DNA of 64,000 nucleotides from Paenibacillus sp. D2_2 (GTDB taxonomy: Bacteria > Bacillota > Bacilli > Paenibacillales > Paenibacillaceae). The notes under the pieces were generated by a model. It was not told where the DNA came from and did not search any database. It was given only the letters and a program-made list of their open reading frames with translations. The DNA is taken from positions 3,876,501-3,940,500 of the forward strand of contig NZ_CP133605.1 in the NCBI RefSeq assembly GCF_031199965.1, in the 5' to 3' direction. The translations under genes were made by a program, and so were the position numbers. This document shows, in pieces, positions 48,699-57,065 of the stretch. Each line of letters starts with the position of its first letter. Position 1 is the stretch's first letter.

Positions 48699-49169
48699 TT
48701 ATTTTTTATTGTTACTAATTCGCTGATAAGTCCTGAAGCTAATTGGGATATGTCCGATCGCTAATAACATACTACTAAGAAATAATAAAGGAGAATGCAA
48801 TACGACCGACGCACAAATGAAATATAAGATTGGGCTAATAGCTAGAGGCACCGGAATTCCAATCATTGGTGAGAACAGTAATTTATTATCTCTGCCCCGC
48901 CTAAAATATCGTATCCATCCAATATAATAAAGCAGCAGAAAGATGGACATTCCAATTAGCGATAAGACTTCGTAATTTTCTTCATGGTGTATCGATGAAA
49001 GAATAGGTGATATAAATACTCCAAGCCTTCCAATACCTTCCGCTATCTTAAAAAGCAAACTTTCTTTATCTTCCATATTATCAGGTAAATTTGTAGGTGG
49101 TATTACGAAAAAAAATAGATTAGGCAATAATATGGCAATGGGTATGATTATACTGATAAAATGAAACAA
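48699..49169 (-). CDS. Polytopic membrane protein (156 aa)
   Basis: Four to five TM segments: FISIIIPIAILLPNLFFFVIPP, LLFKIAEGIGRLGVFISPILSS, VLSLIGMSIFLLLYYIGWIRYF, AISPILYFICASVVLHSPLLFLSS. Resembles small Bacillales membrane proteins, no function assigned. Lies directly upstream of the GNAT gene on the same strand. Confidence 0.65.
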   Translation of the reverse strand: MFHFISIIIPIAILLPNLFFFVIPPTNLPDNMEDKESLLFKIAEGIGRLGVFISPILSSIHHEENYEVLSLIGMSIFLLLYYIGWIRYFRRGRDNKLLFSPMIGIPVPLAISPILYFICASVVLHSPLLFLSSMLLAIGHIPISFRTYQRISNNKK

Positions 49170-49191
49170 GTCATTCTTGCCTCCCTTCTGG

Positions 49192-49593
49192 TTAATCTAA
49201 GAAATCACAGCTATATATATTCACCTGCTCGTTATTAATTTCAAACACCGTGATAGACTTGCTTTTGAAAAGATAGCTCTTACCATCCACAAGAAGACCA
49301 TTAGCCAATATATTAGACTGATAGTCATTCTGATCATCAGAATTTATAACAATGATGTTTACTTTCCCCTGATCCAATGCGCTATACACTTTGATATTCT
49401 CGTTATTGCTTTCTACTTTTATTAATGAACCTCTCAAAAAGTTTGACATTAAATAAAAACTGTAAAACGACGGTCTTTTTTCGCCAAATGTTTCGTTGTT
49501 GATCGTTAATTGCCCGTTTGAAATCAGCCCGTGTTCGCCACTGTCTTGTAGGTTCCAATAATTTGCGTAATCAACGCCATTTTGCGAGCTGGC
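49192..49593 (-). pseudogene. C-terminal fragment of a glycoside hydrolase
   Basis: The frame is open from 49593 and reads NGVDYANYWNLQDSGEHGLI, then SFYSFYLMSNFLRGSLIKVESNNENIKVYSALDQGKVNIIVINSDD to QVNIYSCDFLD. This is the C-terminal beta-domain plus end of the barrel of a GH39/GH51-like arabinofuranosidase/xylosidase, judging from NYWNLQDSG...YSFYLMSNF. The 5' part is missing: the open frame stops exactly where repeat copy 10 begins. Confidence 0.65.
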
Positions 49594-49690
49594 TTATGAT
49601 AGCAGTTATCATAGGCAGGCTCATGTCATTCAAACCATCTTCCATTATTATACATCCAATAACCTAGGGGTGATAGTTCATAACACACTT
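49588..49690 (+). repeat. Palindromic repeat, copy 10 (diverged)
   Basis: GCTGGCTTATGATAGCAGTTATCATAGGCAGGCT (49588-49622) lacks the outer CGACC arm; the tail (CATCTTCCATTATTATACATC, CAATAACCTAGGGG, GATAGTTC) matches other copies well. Sits between the truncated hydrolase and the shortened TOMM maturation gene. Confidence 0.75.
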
Positions 49691-49847
49691 ATTCAACAAA
49701 TATTTAAAGCTCCGTTATAGGTAAGTCATAGAAAAACAGCCGACCACATATATCTTTAGAATGAAATTTGTCGTTCGTGAGAATAAGGTTTGACTAGCTT
49801 GAATAGTTCATTGATGTTTCACAATGTTGGGAAAGGAGTTGTGCAGG

Positions 49848-51389
49848 ATGTCACTTCAGGAGGAAGGTGCGCTTGCAATCGGTTCCGGCCGAATCTTGCT
49901 CTCGCTTGCTGAATCATGGTACGAATCCGGTTTATCAAATCTCACAGTTTATGTAACCAATAAGGAACCAACAGACATGGGAAAACTCACAGAACTATAC
50001 GAACATACTCAAAGCAGTGAGACCGAGACCAGGTTAAATATGATTGCTGCAAAAGAAGATGAGATGCTGGATTGGAGATCGATCGTTCGGCCTTTTCAAT
50101 TTATTTTGTATGTTTCGGAGCATGGCGAATTGGAGGAGCTTCGGAGTGTTCAGCATGCTTGTATAGCGGAGAGGAAACAGATGCTCCCTGCTATCGCGAT
50201 AAGAGGAATGGGAATGGCAGGCCCGCTGCTGTATCCTGACGGGGATGGATACTGGGAATCGGCATGGCTGCGAATTCATTCGTCCGTCTTTCCCGAAACA
50301 CAAACGTCTGAGGTCTTCTCCACAGCGACTGCAGGCATCTTATCGAATCTTATTGTTCATGAGTGGCATGAAGCGATTACGGGTGAGCATGAAATAGACC
50401 ATAGAAACCAATGCTTTTTACTTGACCCTATCACGTTAACTGGAAGCTGGAATTCTTTTCTACCTCATCCTTTAGTATCAGGCTATGATGCGGCACGTCC
50501 GGTGAAAGATATAGAATTTAACATAAGCAAAAGTCATGAACAGGTAAGTCCAGAGGTATGGTTTGCTGCCTTCAACCAATTGACTTCGACGGTAACAGGC
50601 ATTTTTCATGCATGGGAAGAGAGGGACTTAATCCAACTACCACTGGCACAGTGTCTTGTTCAACCTGCAGATCCCTTATCAGAAGAACCTGCACATCTTT
50701 TGCAAACCATTGTCCGTAGTGGATTAACGCATGTAGAGGCTCGACGAGAATCGGGATTGGCAGGACTAGAAGCCTATATGGCCCGCTTAATCCCGCTGCT
50801 GTTTGCTGACCTACCCCCACATCAGCAGGAAGGAATCGGCATCGGAGTTGGGTGCGATATAACTGAAGCCGCTTTGCGGGGAGTTAGGGCTTGTTTAACT
50901 AAAGAGTTCAGCAAGCGGATTTTATCTGATGAGCCGACTGTTGTTCGACGTATAGCATGTTCGCAAATTGAAGACATCCGTTGCCTGTATTATTTACAAG
51001 CTTTAACCATCCTAGAAGGAGAACCTGTTATTGCAATAGGTGAGCCGTTGCTCGGTTTTCCGACTGTATGGGTCTATTCGAATTCCTCGTGGTATGGCAG
51101 CGTAGATCTTAGCCTCACGCTTGCACTTCGCCAATCCCTGCAGAAGGCGCTCCGTAAATCCGAACGTACGGCTCTCTCTCCTGTCCTTCAGAATAATCAT
51201 GAAGTGCAAGACATTACAATTTCTGATGGTGATCCTCAAAACTATAGCTCTTTGATGTTAATTGCCATTGAGACTCTGAAACAATACGATAAGCATCTTG
51301 AGGTGTTTGAACTGAACAGCGAATCTTTGTGGGGTAAAGGACCGTTTGTAGCATATGGAATAGTTCTCGGAGAGGAGGAATCCCTTTGA
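49848..51389 (+). CDS. TOMM ThiF-like maturation protein, N-terminally shortened
   Basis: Start ATG 49848 (MSLQEEGALAIGSGRILLSLAESWYESGLSNLTVYVTNKEP) because AAAGGAG lies nine bases upstream; ATG 49824 lacks one. 513 residues. The sequence follows the 'putative thiazole-containing bacteriocin maturation protein' family (ocin_ThiF_like, heterocycloanthracin clusters): the Rossmann loop AIGSG, GPLLYPDGDGYWESAWLRIHSSV, QCFLLDPITLTGSWNSFLPHPLV, FPTVWVYSNSSWYGSVDLSLTLALRQSLQ. From memory, relatives are ~640 residues with ~130 more at the N-terminus (likely leader-peptide binding); here that part is missing, and none is found upstream in any frame. Its stop overlaps the YcaO start by 4 bases (ATGA-type coupling). 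Confidence 0.85.
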   Translation: MSLQEEGALAIGSGRILLSLAESWYESGLSNLTVYVTNKEPTDMGKLTELYEHTQSSETETRLNMIAAKEDEMLDWRSIVRPFQFILYVSEHGELEELRSVQHACIAERKQMLPAIAIRGMGMAGPLLYPDGDGYWESAWLRIHSSVFPETQTSEVFSTATAGILSNLIVHEWHEAITGEHEIDHRNQCFLLDPITLTGSWNSFLPHPLVSGYDAARPVKDIEFNISKSHEQVSPEVWFAAFNQLTSTVTGIFHAWEERDLIQLPLAQCLVQPADPLSEEPAHLLQTIVRSGLTHVEARRESGLAGLEAYMARLIPLLFADLPPHQQEGIGIGVGCDITEAALRGVRACLTKEFSKRILSDEPTVVRRIACSQIEDIRCLYYLQALTILEGEPVIAIGEPLLGFPTVWVYSNSSWYGSVDLSLTLALRQSLQKALRKSERTALSPVLQNNHEVQDITISDGDPQNYSSLMLIAIETLKQYDKHLEVFELNSESLWGKGPFVAYGIVLGEEESL

Positions 51390-53320
51390 ATACTGTCGCT
51401 GTTATTGGGGAGGGAATACTAGCCGACGCCGTGTGCAAGCGTCTGTCCAGTATCTCGTTTGTCCGAAAGAAGGACCTCAGTGAGGATATACCCGCTGTAG
51501 ACTTGGTATTGATGCTAAAGGATGAGGATAACTCCACTTATTATTATGAAGCTGAAAAGCTGCTGCGCCCGCGAGGTATTCCTTGGTTATGTGCCCATGT
51601 ATCCTTGGGTGAAGGAATCATTGGGCCGCTGAATGTTCCAGGAACTTCCGGATGCTTCCAATGTGCAGAAACTAGGGTTTCGTTGGCGGGTAGCAATCGC
51701 CAAGAAGTCGAGGATTTGCTTATGCAACTCATGTCTGATGATTTTATTCCCCATAATACCGCTCAAATTTCTCCGGCGGGAGCTAGTTATATGGCGCATA
51801 TTATCTCAGCGGAGACGGATAAGGTGCTACGCGGCGATAGAGCCAATACGGAAGAACATCTCTACTTGATCAACTTGAATAATTTAAGCTGCACAATCCA
51901 TTATGTCATGCCACTTGGAACTTGCCCGGTTTGCGGGCAACTGCCCTATGATTCTGCTGAATTAGCGGAGATATCACTACAGAAATGTCTAAAACAGGGC
52001 AACAGCTACCGCAGCCGCTCTATGAGTGATTTGAAGAAAGTTCTACTCAAAGATTATTGGGACAGTCGTACCGGAATCTTTAATGATATGAAGTGGGGTC
52101 TCGACTCTGTCTTTGCCAGTGCCGGTATTAACCTTCCTTTAGGTTTTTACGATGAGATCACTGGGGGTCGTTCACACTCATTTACGGATAGCGAGCTCGC
52201 GGGAATATTAGAAGGGCTAGAGCGTTATTGCGGAGTGACTCCGCGCGGCAAACGAACGATTGTGCGGGACAGCTATTCCCATCTTCAGACTACTGCGCTG
52301 GACCCGTCTACGGTAGGGCTTCATGCAGTGGAGCAATACGAACAATCTGATTTCCCCTTCATGCCGTATGATCCTGAATCTCCAATGGAATGGGTCTGGG
52401 GATATTCGTTGCTACAAGCACGTCCGATTCTGGTGCCCAAACTGTTGGCTTATTACAGTCTGGGCGGAGAAGAGGGCTTTGTATATGAAACCTCCAACGG
52501 TTGCGCGGTAGGAGGAAGCTTAGAGGAGGCTATTTTATACGGGATTCTCGAAGTGGTTGAGCGAGATTCCTTTTTGTTGACCTGGTATGCAAGACTACAG
52601 GTTCCACGGCTTGACTATAGTTCGTCGGGTGATTTGGAGCTGATCCTGATGATTGGGCGTTTAAGAGCGGTTACGGGTTATGAAGTGAGCTTATACAATA
52701 CCACGATGGAAAACGGAATTCCAAGCATATGGGCACTAGCAAAAGGAGGAGCGCAAGACAGGGTGAACCTCATCTGTGCTGCTGGAGCTCATCTCGATCC
52801 GATTCATGCGGCCAAGAGCGCCATACATGAGCTTGCGGGCATGATCCCGATGGCTGAAAAGAGATTGAAGGAACGAAGGCTAGAAGCCGAGGCTATGCTT
52901 GATGACCCATTCCTTGTACAGCATATGGAAGATCATTCCTTGCTCTATAGCTTGCCAGAGGCAAAGGAACGGCTTCACTTTTTATTAGACGAACGGAATC
53001 CTATCCGTACTTTCGCCGAAGAGTTTCATTCTGTGCCGTGGCAAGAAGATTTAACAGAGGATTTAAAACAAATACTTCAAATCTTCCACAGTCTTCAAAT
53101 GGATGTCATTGTAGTTGACCAGTCCTCAAGTGAGACACTCCGAAACGGACTGCATTGTGTGAAGGTGCTCATACCGGGAATGTTACCCATGACATTCGGA
53201 CATCATCTTACCCGGCTAACTGGCCTGGATAGGGTCCTGGATGTACCGATGAAGCTAGGATACGCAAATCACAGGCTGACTCAGCAGGAGCTTAACCCCT
53301 ATCCACATCCATTTCCTTAG
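51386..53320 (+). CDS. TOMM cyclodehydratase, E1-like + YcaO fusion
   Basis: 644 residues, full length for the family (TOMM precursor leader peptide-binding protein/YcaO). N-terminal E1/ThiF-like Rossmann domain (VAVIGEGILADAVCKRL) with zinc tetrathiolate pairs GCFQCAETR (about 90-93) and TCPVCGQL (about 178-181). The YcaO domain binds ATP and magnesium through GILEGLERYCG, TSNGCAVGGSLEEAILYGILEVVERDSFLLTWYA and CAAGAHLDPIHAAKSAIHELAG. The C-terminus ends NPYPHPFP, a PxPxP motif typical of azoline-forming YcaO enzymes. It cyclises Cys, Ser or Thr of a peptide to azolines, with the upstream protein as partner. No SagB-type dehydrogenase or protease gene is nearby. Confidence 0.92.
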   Translation: MNTVAVIGEGILADAVCKRLSSISFVRKKDLSEDIPAVDLVLMLKDEDNSTYYYEAEKLLRPRGIPWLCAHVSLGEGIIGPLNVPGTSGCFQCAETRVSLAGSNRQEVEDLLMQLMSDDFIPHNTAQISPAGASYMAHIISAETDKVLRGDRANTEEHLYLINLNNLSCTIHYVMPLGTCPVCGQLPYDSAELAEISLQKCLKQGNSYRSRSMSDLKKVLLKDYWDSRTGIFNDMKWGLDSVFASAGINLPLGFYDEITGGRSHSFTDSELAGILEGLERYCGVTPRGKRTIVRDSYSHLQTTALDPSTVGLHAVEQYEQSDFPFMPYDPESPMEWVWGYSLLQARPILVPKLLAYYSLGGEEGFVYETSNGCAVGGSLEEAILYGILEVVERDSFLLTWYARLQVPRLDYSSSGDLELILMIGRLRAVTGYEVSLYNTTMENGIPSIWALAKGGAQDRVNLICAAGAHLDPIHAAKSAIHELAGMIPMAEKRLKERRLEAEAMLDDPFLVQHMEDHSLLYSLPEAKERLHFLLDERNPIRTFAEEFHSVPWQEDLTEDLKQILQIFHSLQMDVIVVDQSSSETLRNGLHCVKVLIPGMLPMTFGHHLTRLTGLDRVLDVPMKLGYANHRLTQQELNPYPHPFP

Positions 53321-53387
53321 ATAAGGACAATATTCTTTAAATATTCCCCGTTTTTTTATAAGAGTCCAATCACCTAGTCGTTTTCAT

Positions 53388-53420
53388 TCATACAATTTAG
53401 AATAAACGGGCGAAGGGAGG
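53388..53420 (+). promoter_or_regulatory. Putative sigma-E/K-type promoter and RBS of the 40-aa peptide
   Basis: CATACAAT at 53389-53396 matches the -10 of mother-cell sporulation promoters; no convincing -35 is seen 14-16 bases upstream, so this is tentative. The ribosome site GAAGGGAGG at 53412-53420 is strong. Confidence 0.35.
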
Positions 53421-53429
53421 AATATCGCG

Positions 53430-53552
53430 ATGGGAGAACTAGGTGGAATCGGAAGCTGTAGCTGTAGCTGTGGTGGCTTGTGGACAAATACAGGCGCAAT
53501 CCTCGTATTATTCATTCTGTTGGTTATTATTACTCGCGCATTTATTTTCTAA
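53430..53552 (+). CDS. 40-aa SCSCSC membrane peptide next to YcaO; candidate TOMM substrate
   Basis: MGELGGIGSCSCSCGGLWTN, then a TM helix (TGAILVLFILLVII), ending TRAFIF. The strong AAGGGAGG lies 9 bases before ATG 53430. Residues 9-14 alternate Ser and Cys (SCSCSC), all suitable for heterocyclisation. Paralogous with the YjcZ-like peptide at 1533-1679 in its second half. Found 110 bases after the YcaO stop on the same strand, before a terminator. It could be a substrate, or merely a spore-type membrane peptide: known linear azole precursors put the core at the C-terminus, whereas here the Ser/Cys run is N-terminal and the C-terminus is a membrane helix. Confidence 0.75.
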   Translation: MGELGGIGSCSCSCGGLWTNTGAILVLFILLVIITRAFIF

Positions 53553-53643
53553 TTACAACATATTGACATCCTGCCCTGTGTTGATGTATGAAAATCCTTG
53601 TAATGTCCTTGATAGACGTTATCGGATTTTTATCTAGCCTGTT

Positions 53644-53681
53644 AAAGCTCGAGTGGATACACCCACTTGAGCTTTTTCATT
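53644..53681 (+). terminator. Terminator after the 40-aa peptide gene
   Basis: AAAGCTCGAGTGGATACACCCA CTTGAGCTTTTTC: stem with one mismatch and T-run. Ends the TOMM locus. Confidence 0.85.
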
Positions 53682-53751
53682 TTTTAAATATGCAGAAGCC
53701 TCCAGTTTTTATACTATGGCTTTGTTAAATTCTAATGTTGATATTTGACCA

Positions 53752-53789
53752 TAAACCAAACCGCCTTGGTGATAAGGCGGTTTGGTTTA
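53752..53789. terminator. Bidirectional hairpin
   Basis: AAACCAAACCGCCTTGGTGATAAGGCGGTTTGGTTTA, near-perfect stem. Follows the minus-strand gene ending at 53812 and terminates it. Confidence 0.85.
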
Positions 53790-53811
53790 TGGAGCTATCG
53801 TTCTCCTCTAT

Positions 53812-54081
53812 TTAAATATGATTCCTAACAAAAGTATCAAGAATGACTCCAACGGTAAATCCTAATATAATTATAAAAGCCCCTACCCAAATAGGAACTT
53901 CCTTTTCAGTTAGTCCAGATTTCCCCAACAACCAAATTACTATTGTAAAGGATATTATTTCTATGATATACCTCCAGATTCCTAATCCTAATGCATCAAG
54001 TGAATCGAACCCTGAAATAAATATAAAAAGTACACAGAGATATAATGGTTTCTCCAATCTCACTGGTAGTTCCAGTTTCAC
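53812..54081 (-). CDS. Small membrane protein (89 aa)
   Basis: GTG start at 54081 with AAAGGAG. Three hydrophobic segments: LYLCVLFIFISGFDSLDALGLGIW, IEIISFTIVIWLLGKSG, WVGAFIIILGFTVGVILDTFV. No family recognised. Confidence 0.65.
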   Translation of the reverse strand: MKLELPVRLEKPLYLCVLFIFISGFDSLDALGLGIWRYIIEIISFTIVIWLLGKSGLTEKEVPIWVGAFIIILGFTVGVILDTFVRNHI

Positions 54082-54141
54082 ATTACATTCTCCTTTCTAA
54101 CATGTTTATTTTTTCTTTGCTTCGTTCATATCTCTTAGCCA

Positions 54142-54456
54142 CTACTTTGCTGTTCTTTCACGATATACAATAAGAGTAATTGCATTTAATATGATGGTAA
54201 CAATGAGAAGAAATGCGGCGGCGAACACCACAGCACCTGTTGTGTCCAAAAGAGCAGACCAATCCTCAATCTTTACAAGATGATAAATATTGAAAATCTG
54301 AAGACATAACGAAATAGTACAAAAACCGATGCTCATTATAGAAAGAGCAACCCAATTCTTATGCTCATATTTTTTATATCGCATGAAATTAACAATAGGA
54401 AGGATCCAAGCAATTAGTCCGAGCACGAAGCTGCCAAGATTAAGCATACCCATCAT
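54142..54456 (-). CDS. Membrane protein (104 aa)
   Basis: Three TM helices: MLNLGSFVLGLIAWILPIVNFM, WVALSIMSIGFCTISLCLQIF, TTGAVVFAAAFLLIVTIILNAITLIVY. The sequence resembles short membrane proteins next to YrdB-like genes. Overlaps the upstream yrdB-like gene by 17 bases. Confidence 0.65.
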   Translation of the reverse strand: MMGMLNLGSFVLGLIAWILPIVNFMRYKKYEHKNWVALSIMSIGFCTISLCLQIFNIYHLVKIEDWSALLDTTGAVVFAAAFLLIVTIILNAITLIVYRERTAK

Positions 54457-54661
54457 ATCTCCCTCCTATTATTTGCAACTTAATCGTCGCTTTTGGTGAA
54501 ATTATCTTACCCCAGATTATTGCAGTAATGAGTGGCAGTCCAATTCCTAACACAATCTGAATTATTATTTCAGAATCAAAATGGAATCCCCAATAACCTA
54601 GTGAAAACAATATCATTAATTCTAATAAAAATCGTAATGTAAGATTTATTACATTAAGCAT
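54440..54661 (-). CDS. YrdB-like DUF2568 membrane protein, shortened
   Basis: Start ATG 54661 (MLNVINLTLRFLLELMILFSLGYWGFHF) with GGAAGGAAG upstream. NLxLRFLLEL...LGYWGF and IIWGKIISPKATIKL are typical of the YrdB/DUF2568 family; the normal last TM helix is missing after KATIKL, so the C-terminus looks truncated (IIGGRYDGYA). It overlaps the next gene by 17 bases. Function of the family unknown. Confidence 0.65.
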   Translation of the reverse strand: MLNVINLTLRFLLELMILFSLGYWGFHFDSEIIIQIVLGIGLPLITAIIWGKIISPKATIKLQIIGGRYDGYA

Positions 54662-54697
54662 GAAATACTTCCTTCCTAACCAGGCCATCAACAATTA

Positions 54698-55108
54698 TTA
54701 AATAAATGTTCTTAAACTATTCAATGTCTCTTCCCACCGCATTTTCATCTCTTCTCTGACATTGATATCTGGTAAATTCTCTTGATGAAAACTAAGAGTG
54801 GTTTTATCACTACCATTAGAAATTGTTCGTATTTGAAGCGTTGATGACTTGACCCAATTTTCATTTTTCCAGGTTAATCTGATATTTTGATATTGATTAA
54901 CAACCCGTATTTCTCCTGAAACTCCTTCACTAGTAATATATTGCTGACCAACATCCATACTAAAAGAAGAGATTTCACCTAACCATGTATTAAATCCTTT
55001 ATGCGTAATCAGCTCCCAAGCTTCTTAGATAGTAATTGGGAATGTCCTCCTTACACCCACTTGAAAGCCTGTTGAAGCTGTCTTAACAACGGGTCTAATC
55101 TTCTGCAT
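54698..55108 (-). pseudogene. SRPBCC/AHSA1-type protein with premature stop
   Basis: From ATG 55108: MQKIRPVVKTASTGFQVGVRRTFPITI, stop (TAA), then EAWELITHKGFNTWLGEISSFSM...GEIRVVNQYQNIRLTWKNENW and ETTLSFHQENLPDINVREEMKMRWEETLNSLRTFI. This is an activator-of-Hsp90-ATPase-1-like START-fold protein split by one nonsense codon at about 55026-55028, unlike most broken genes here, which have indels. Confidence 0.7.
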
Positions 55109-55152
55109 TCGAATTCCTCCGATCATTAGGGATATTGGTTTAATTGCGTGTC

Positions 55153-55260
55153 TTTCTGATAACGATGTTGTATTCACGAAACGACCCAGCCATAGATAAC
55201 TCTTATCTTAGGGCTGGGTCGTTTGTTGTGCGCTATATTTTCCTTAATTATACATTTTAC
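55153..55260 (+). repeat. Palindromic repeat, copy 11
   Basis: Left flank TTCTGATAACGATGTTGTAT TCACG, core AAACGACCCAGCCATAGATAACTC then TTATCTTAGGGCTGGGTCGTTT (55178-55223), tail GTTGTGCGCTATATTTTCCT TAATTATACATTTTA. The best example of the full element. After the tail comes ATTCAAGGGACGATAGCCCC, echoing copies 2 and 10. Confidence 0.92.
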
Positions 55261-55314
55261 ATTCAAGGGACGATAGCCCCGATACATGTGGTGTTATTTG
55301 GAGGATTAGTTCCA

Positions 55315-55997
55315 TTATTTAACCCTAGCGTTCTCCATGATAAATTCAGGCAAACAGTCAACAGCATACCATGTAGCGACTTCATCTTTAAATTCAGTAT
55401 TCCAGGCGATAATAAAATGAATCTGGCATACTTCATTGGGCTCTAAATCTGGCATTTGAACTTGTATTCCTTCATTAAAACCTGATACTAAAGTAAATGA
55501 CTCATTAAACAAATCGATAAATCTCTTCGGAATATAATCATTTTTTACTGCTCTGGTCTCTAGCACTTCATCATCTTGTGTACCTATTGTAACTACATAA
55601 TCATTGTCTGAAAAAGCACGTGCTTCTAAATATTGTCCCCGTTATAGCCGGATTCCTCCCATTTATAATTCTCTTTCCACGTGATAATAAAATTTGGTTC
55701 ATGAATAAACTTTGAAGCTTTAAATCTCCATAAAAAGGCCCAACAATCTAATATTTGCTGCTCTGGATGTATGAAATAATTGGGTCTACATGTTAATAAC
55801 TCTGCCTCAAAATCCTCAGAACAGAAAGTTGTAATCCTAGCTCCAGTTTCAAGCCATATCGTACTTTCAGCAATATTATCATCTACTACCTTGTCCAAAT
55901 GTGTAATGTATGTAGTTACTTGACCTAAGGGTGTGTCAATAATTGAATCTATTGCTTCAGTTTGAATATAGTTACAATCCAAAGTAAATAACTTCAT
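55315..55997 (-). pseudogene. Hypothetical protein, frameshifted
   Basis: Start ATG 55997 (MKLFTLDCNYIQTEAIDSI) after GAGGGG. First frame ends NYKWEESGYNGDNI at 55626; the other continues GQYLEARAFSDNDYVVTIGTQDDE VLETRAVKNDYIPKRFIDLF and ends CLPEFIMENARVK at 55315. A base is lost in the GGGG run near 55640. Together about 225 residues. I do not recognise a family; no signal or TM. Confidence 0.6.
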
Positions 55998-56079
55998 TGA
56001 ACTACCCCTCATTTCGCCCATACTGATCTATCAGATAACGTTCTTGTATTCAGACATCACACCACCTTATGGCACCTAG

Positions 56080-56490
56080 TTAATTAATAGTGGGTTGTAC
56101 GTATATCATGATTTCTTCTGCATTTATAATTACTTGATCCCCTACTGACGCTACTCCTTTCCCCACTACAAATCCACGCTTATTTTTAATGATCTCATAG
56201 TATAAGTCTATCCGATCTCCCGAATAAGCTTGACCTATCACTTCAATTCCTTTAAGTGAAGAAAGAAATCCTATACCACTCTCTTCTGAAATGACTGCAA
56301 AAGCACCCAGCTGAGCCAAAGCCTCTACTACCAATGTACTTGGAATAATAGTGTTCCGCTCATTCATATACCATTCATTACTCGAAACATTCTTATATCC
56401 CTTCGCCCATTTGTTTTTCTCGACTTCCAGCACTTTATCAATTAACAAAAATGGATACCTATGAGGCAGAATATCTTGAATATTAATCAT
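56080..56490 (-). CDS. FabZ-like hotdog hydroxyacyl-ACP dehydratase
   Basis: 136 residues: INIQDILPHRYPFLLIDKVLEVE contains the catalytic His of the FabZ motif; VVEALAQLGAFAVISE carries the catalytic Glu. Dehydrates 3-hydroxyacyl-ACP in fatty-acid synthesis; here it stands outside a fab cluster, so a role in a specialised acyl pathway is possible. Ribosome site AAAAAGGAG. A primary FabZ is presumably elsewhere. Confidence 0.85.
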   Translation of the reverse strand: MINIQDILPHRYPFLLIDKVLEVEKNKWAKGYKNVSSNEWYMNERNTIIPSTLVVEALAQLGAFAVISEESGIGFLSSLKGIEVIGQAYSGDRIDLYYEIIKNKRGFVVGKGVASVGDQVIINAEEIMIYVQPTIN

Positions 56491-56624
56491 TAAAGAGACT
56501 CCTTTTTATAAACTACAACAATTTCTGAACGGACCCGTAAGTCTAAAGTGACTAGTGAACAGGTCATAGCGTCAATAAGATGTTATCAGAAGTTAGCGTC
56601 TTCTTCGACTAACTTGAAATAATT

Positions 56625-57028
56625 TCATAATTTTTTTGTTAGTATTACTTCCAATGGTTCTGCCTCTAATAATAAACATCCTGCATCACGATATCCCATC
56701 GTTCTATAGAAGTGTTGAGCATCTTCATTTGACAAGGTTGAAGTCATTACTAGATTAAACCCTCTTTGTCTCATTAATTCTTCCCAGTGGAGAACAATTT
56801 CTTTACCGATCCCTCTTCCCCATATTCTTCATCGATCCATATCATATTCATAAAAGGGATGTTATCCCAGAAATAACCATACCTCATCCATCCAATTTCT
56901 TTGTCCTGATCCCAGATAACAAATATCTCCTGCTCTCTAATCTTTGATGCTACAAGTGATTCATTGATATGTTTATCTCTTTCAATTATGAATTGATAGT
57001 CTTCATTTGTTGCAAATTCTATTTTCAT
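56625..57028 (-). pseudogene. GNAT acetyltransferase, frameshifted
   Basis: MKIEFATNEDYQFIIERDKHINESLV...EIGWMRYGYFWDNIPFMNMIWIDEEYGEE, then a shift near 56815 to GRGIGKEIVLHWEELMRQRGFNLVMTSTLSNEDAQHFYRTMGYRD and on to a stop at 56625. The acetyl-CoA loop (GRGIGKE) is split by the shift. Strong AGGAGG before the ATG. Confidence 0.75.
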
Positions 57029-57065
57029 GATAAGCCTCCTGAATCTACTATCGAATAATCTTCCC

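Noticed and set aside
51012-51537. Minus-strand frames within the TOMM genes
   Set aside because: They carry no motifs or ribosome sites and lie fully opposite highly conserved coding sequence.
53443-53637. 64-aa frame starting GTG 53443 (Glu/Ala/Val-rich)
   Set aside because: Out of frame with the strong ribosome site; a shadow of the 40-aa peptide gene in the Ser-Cys repeat region.
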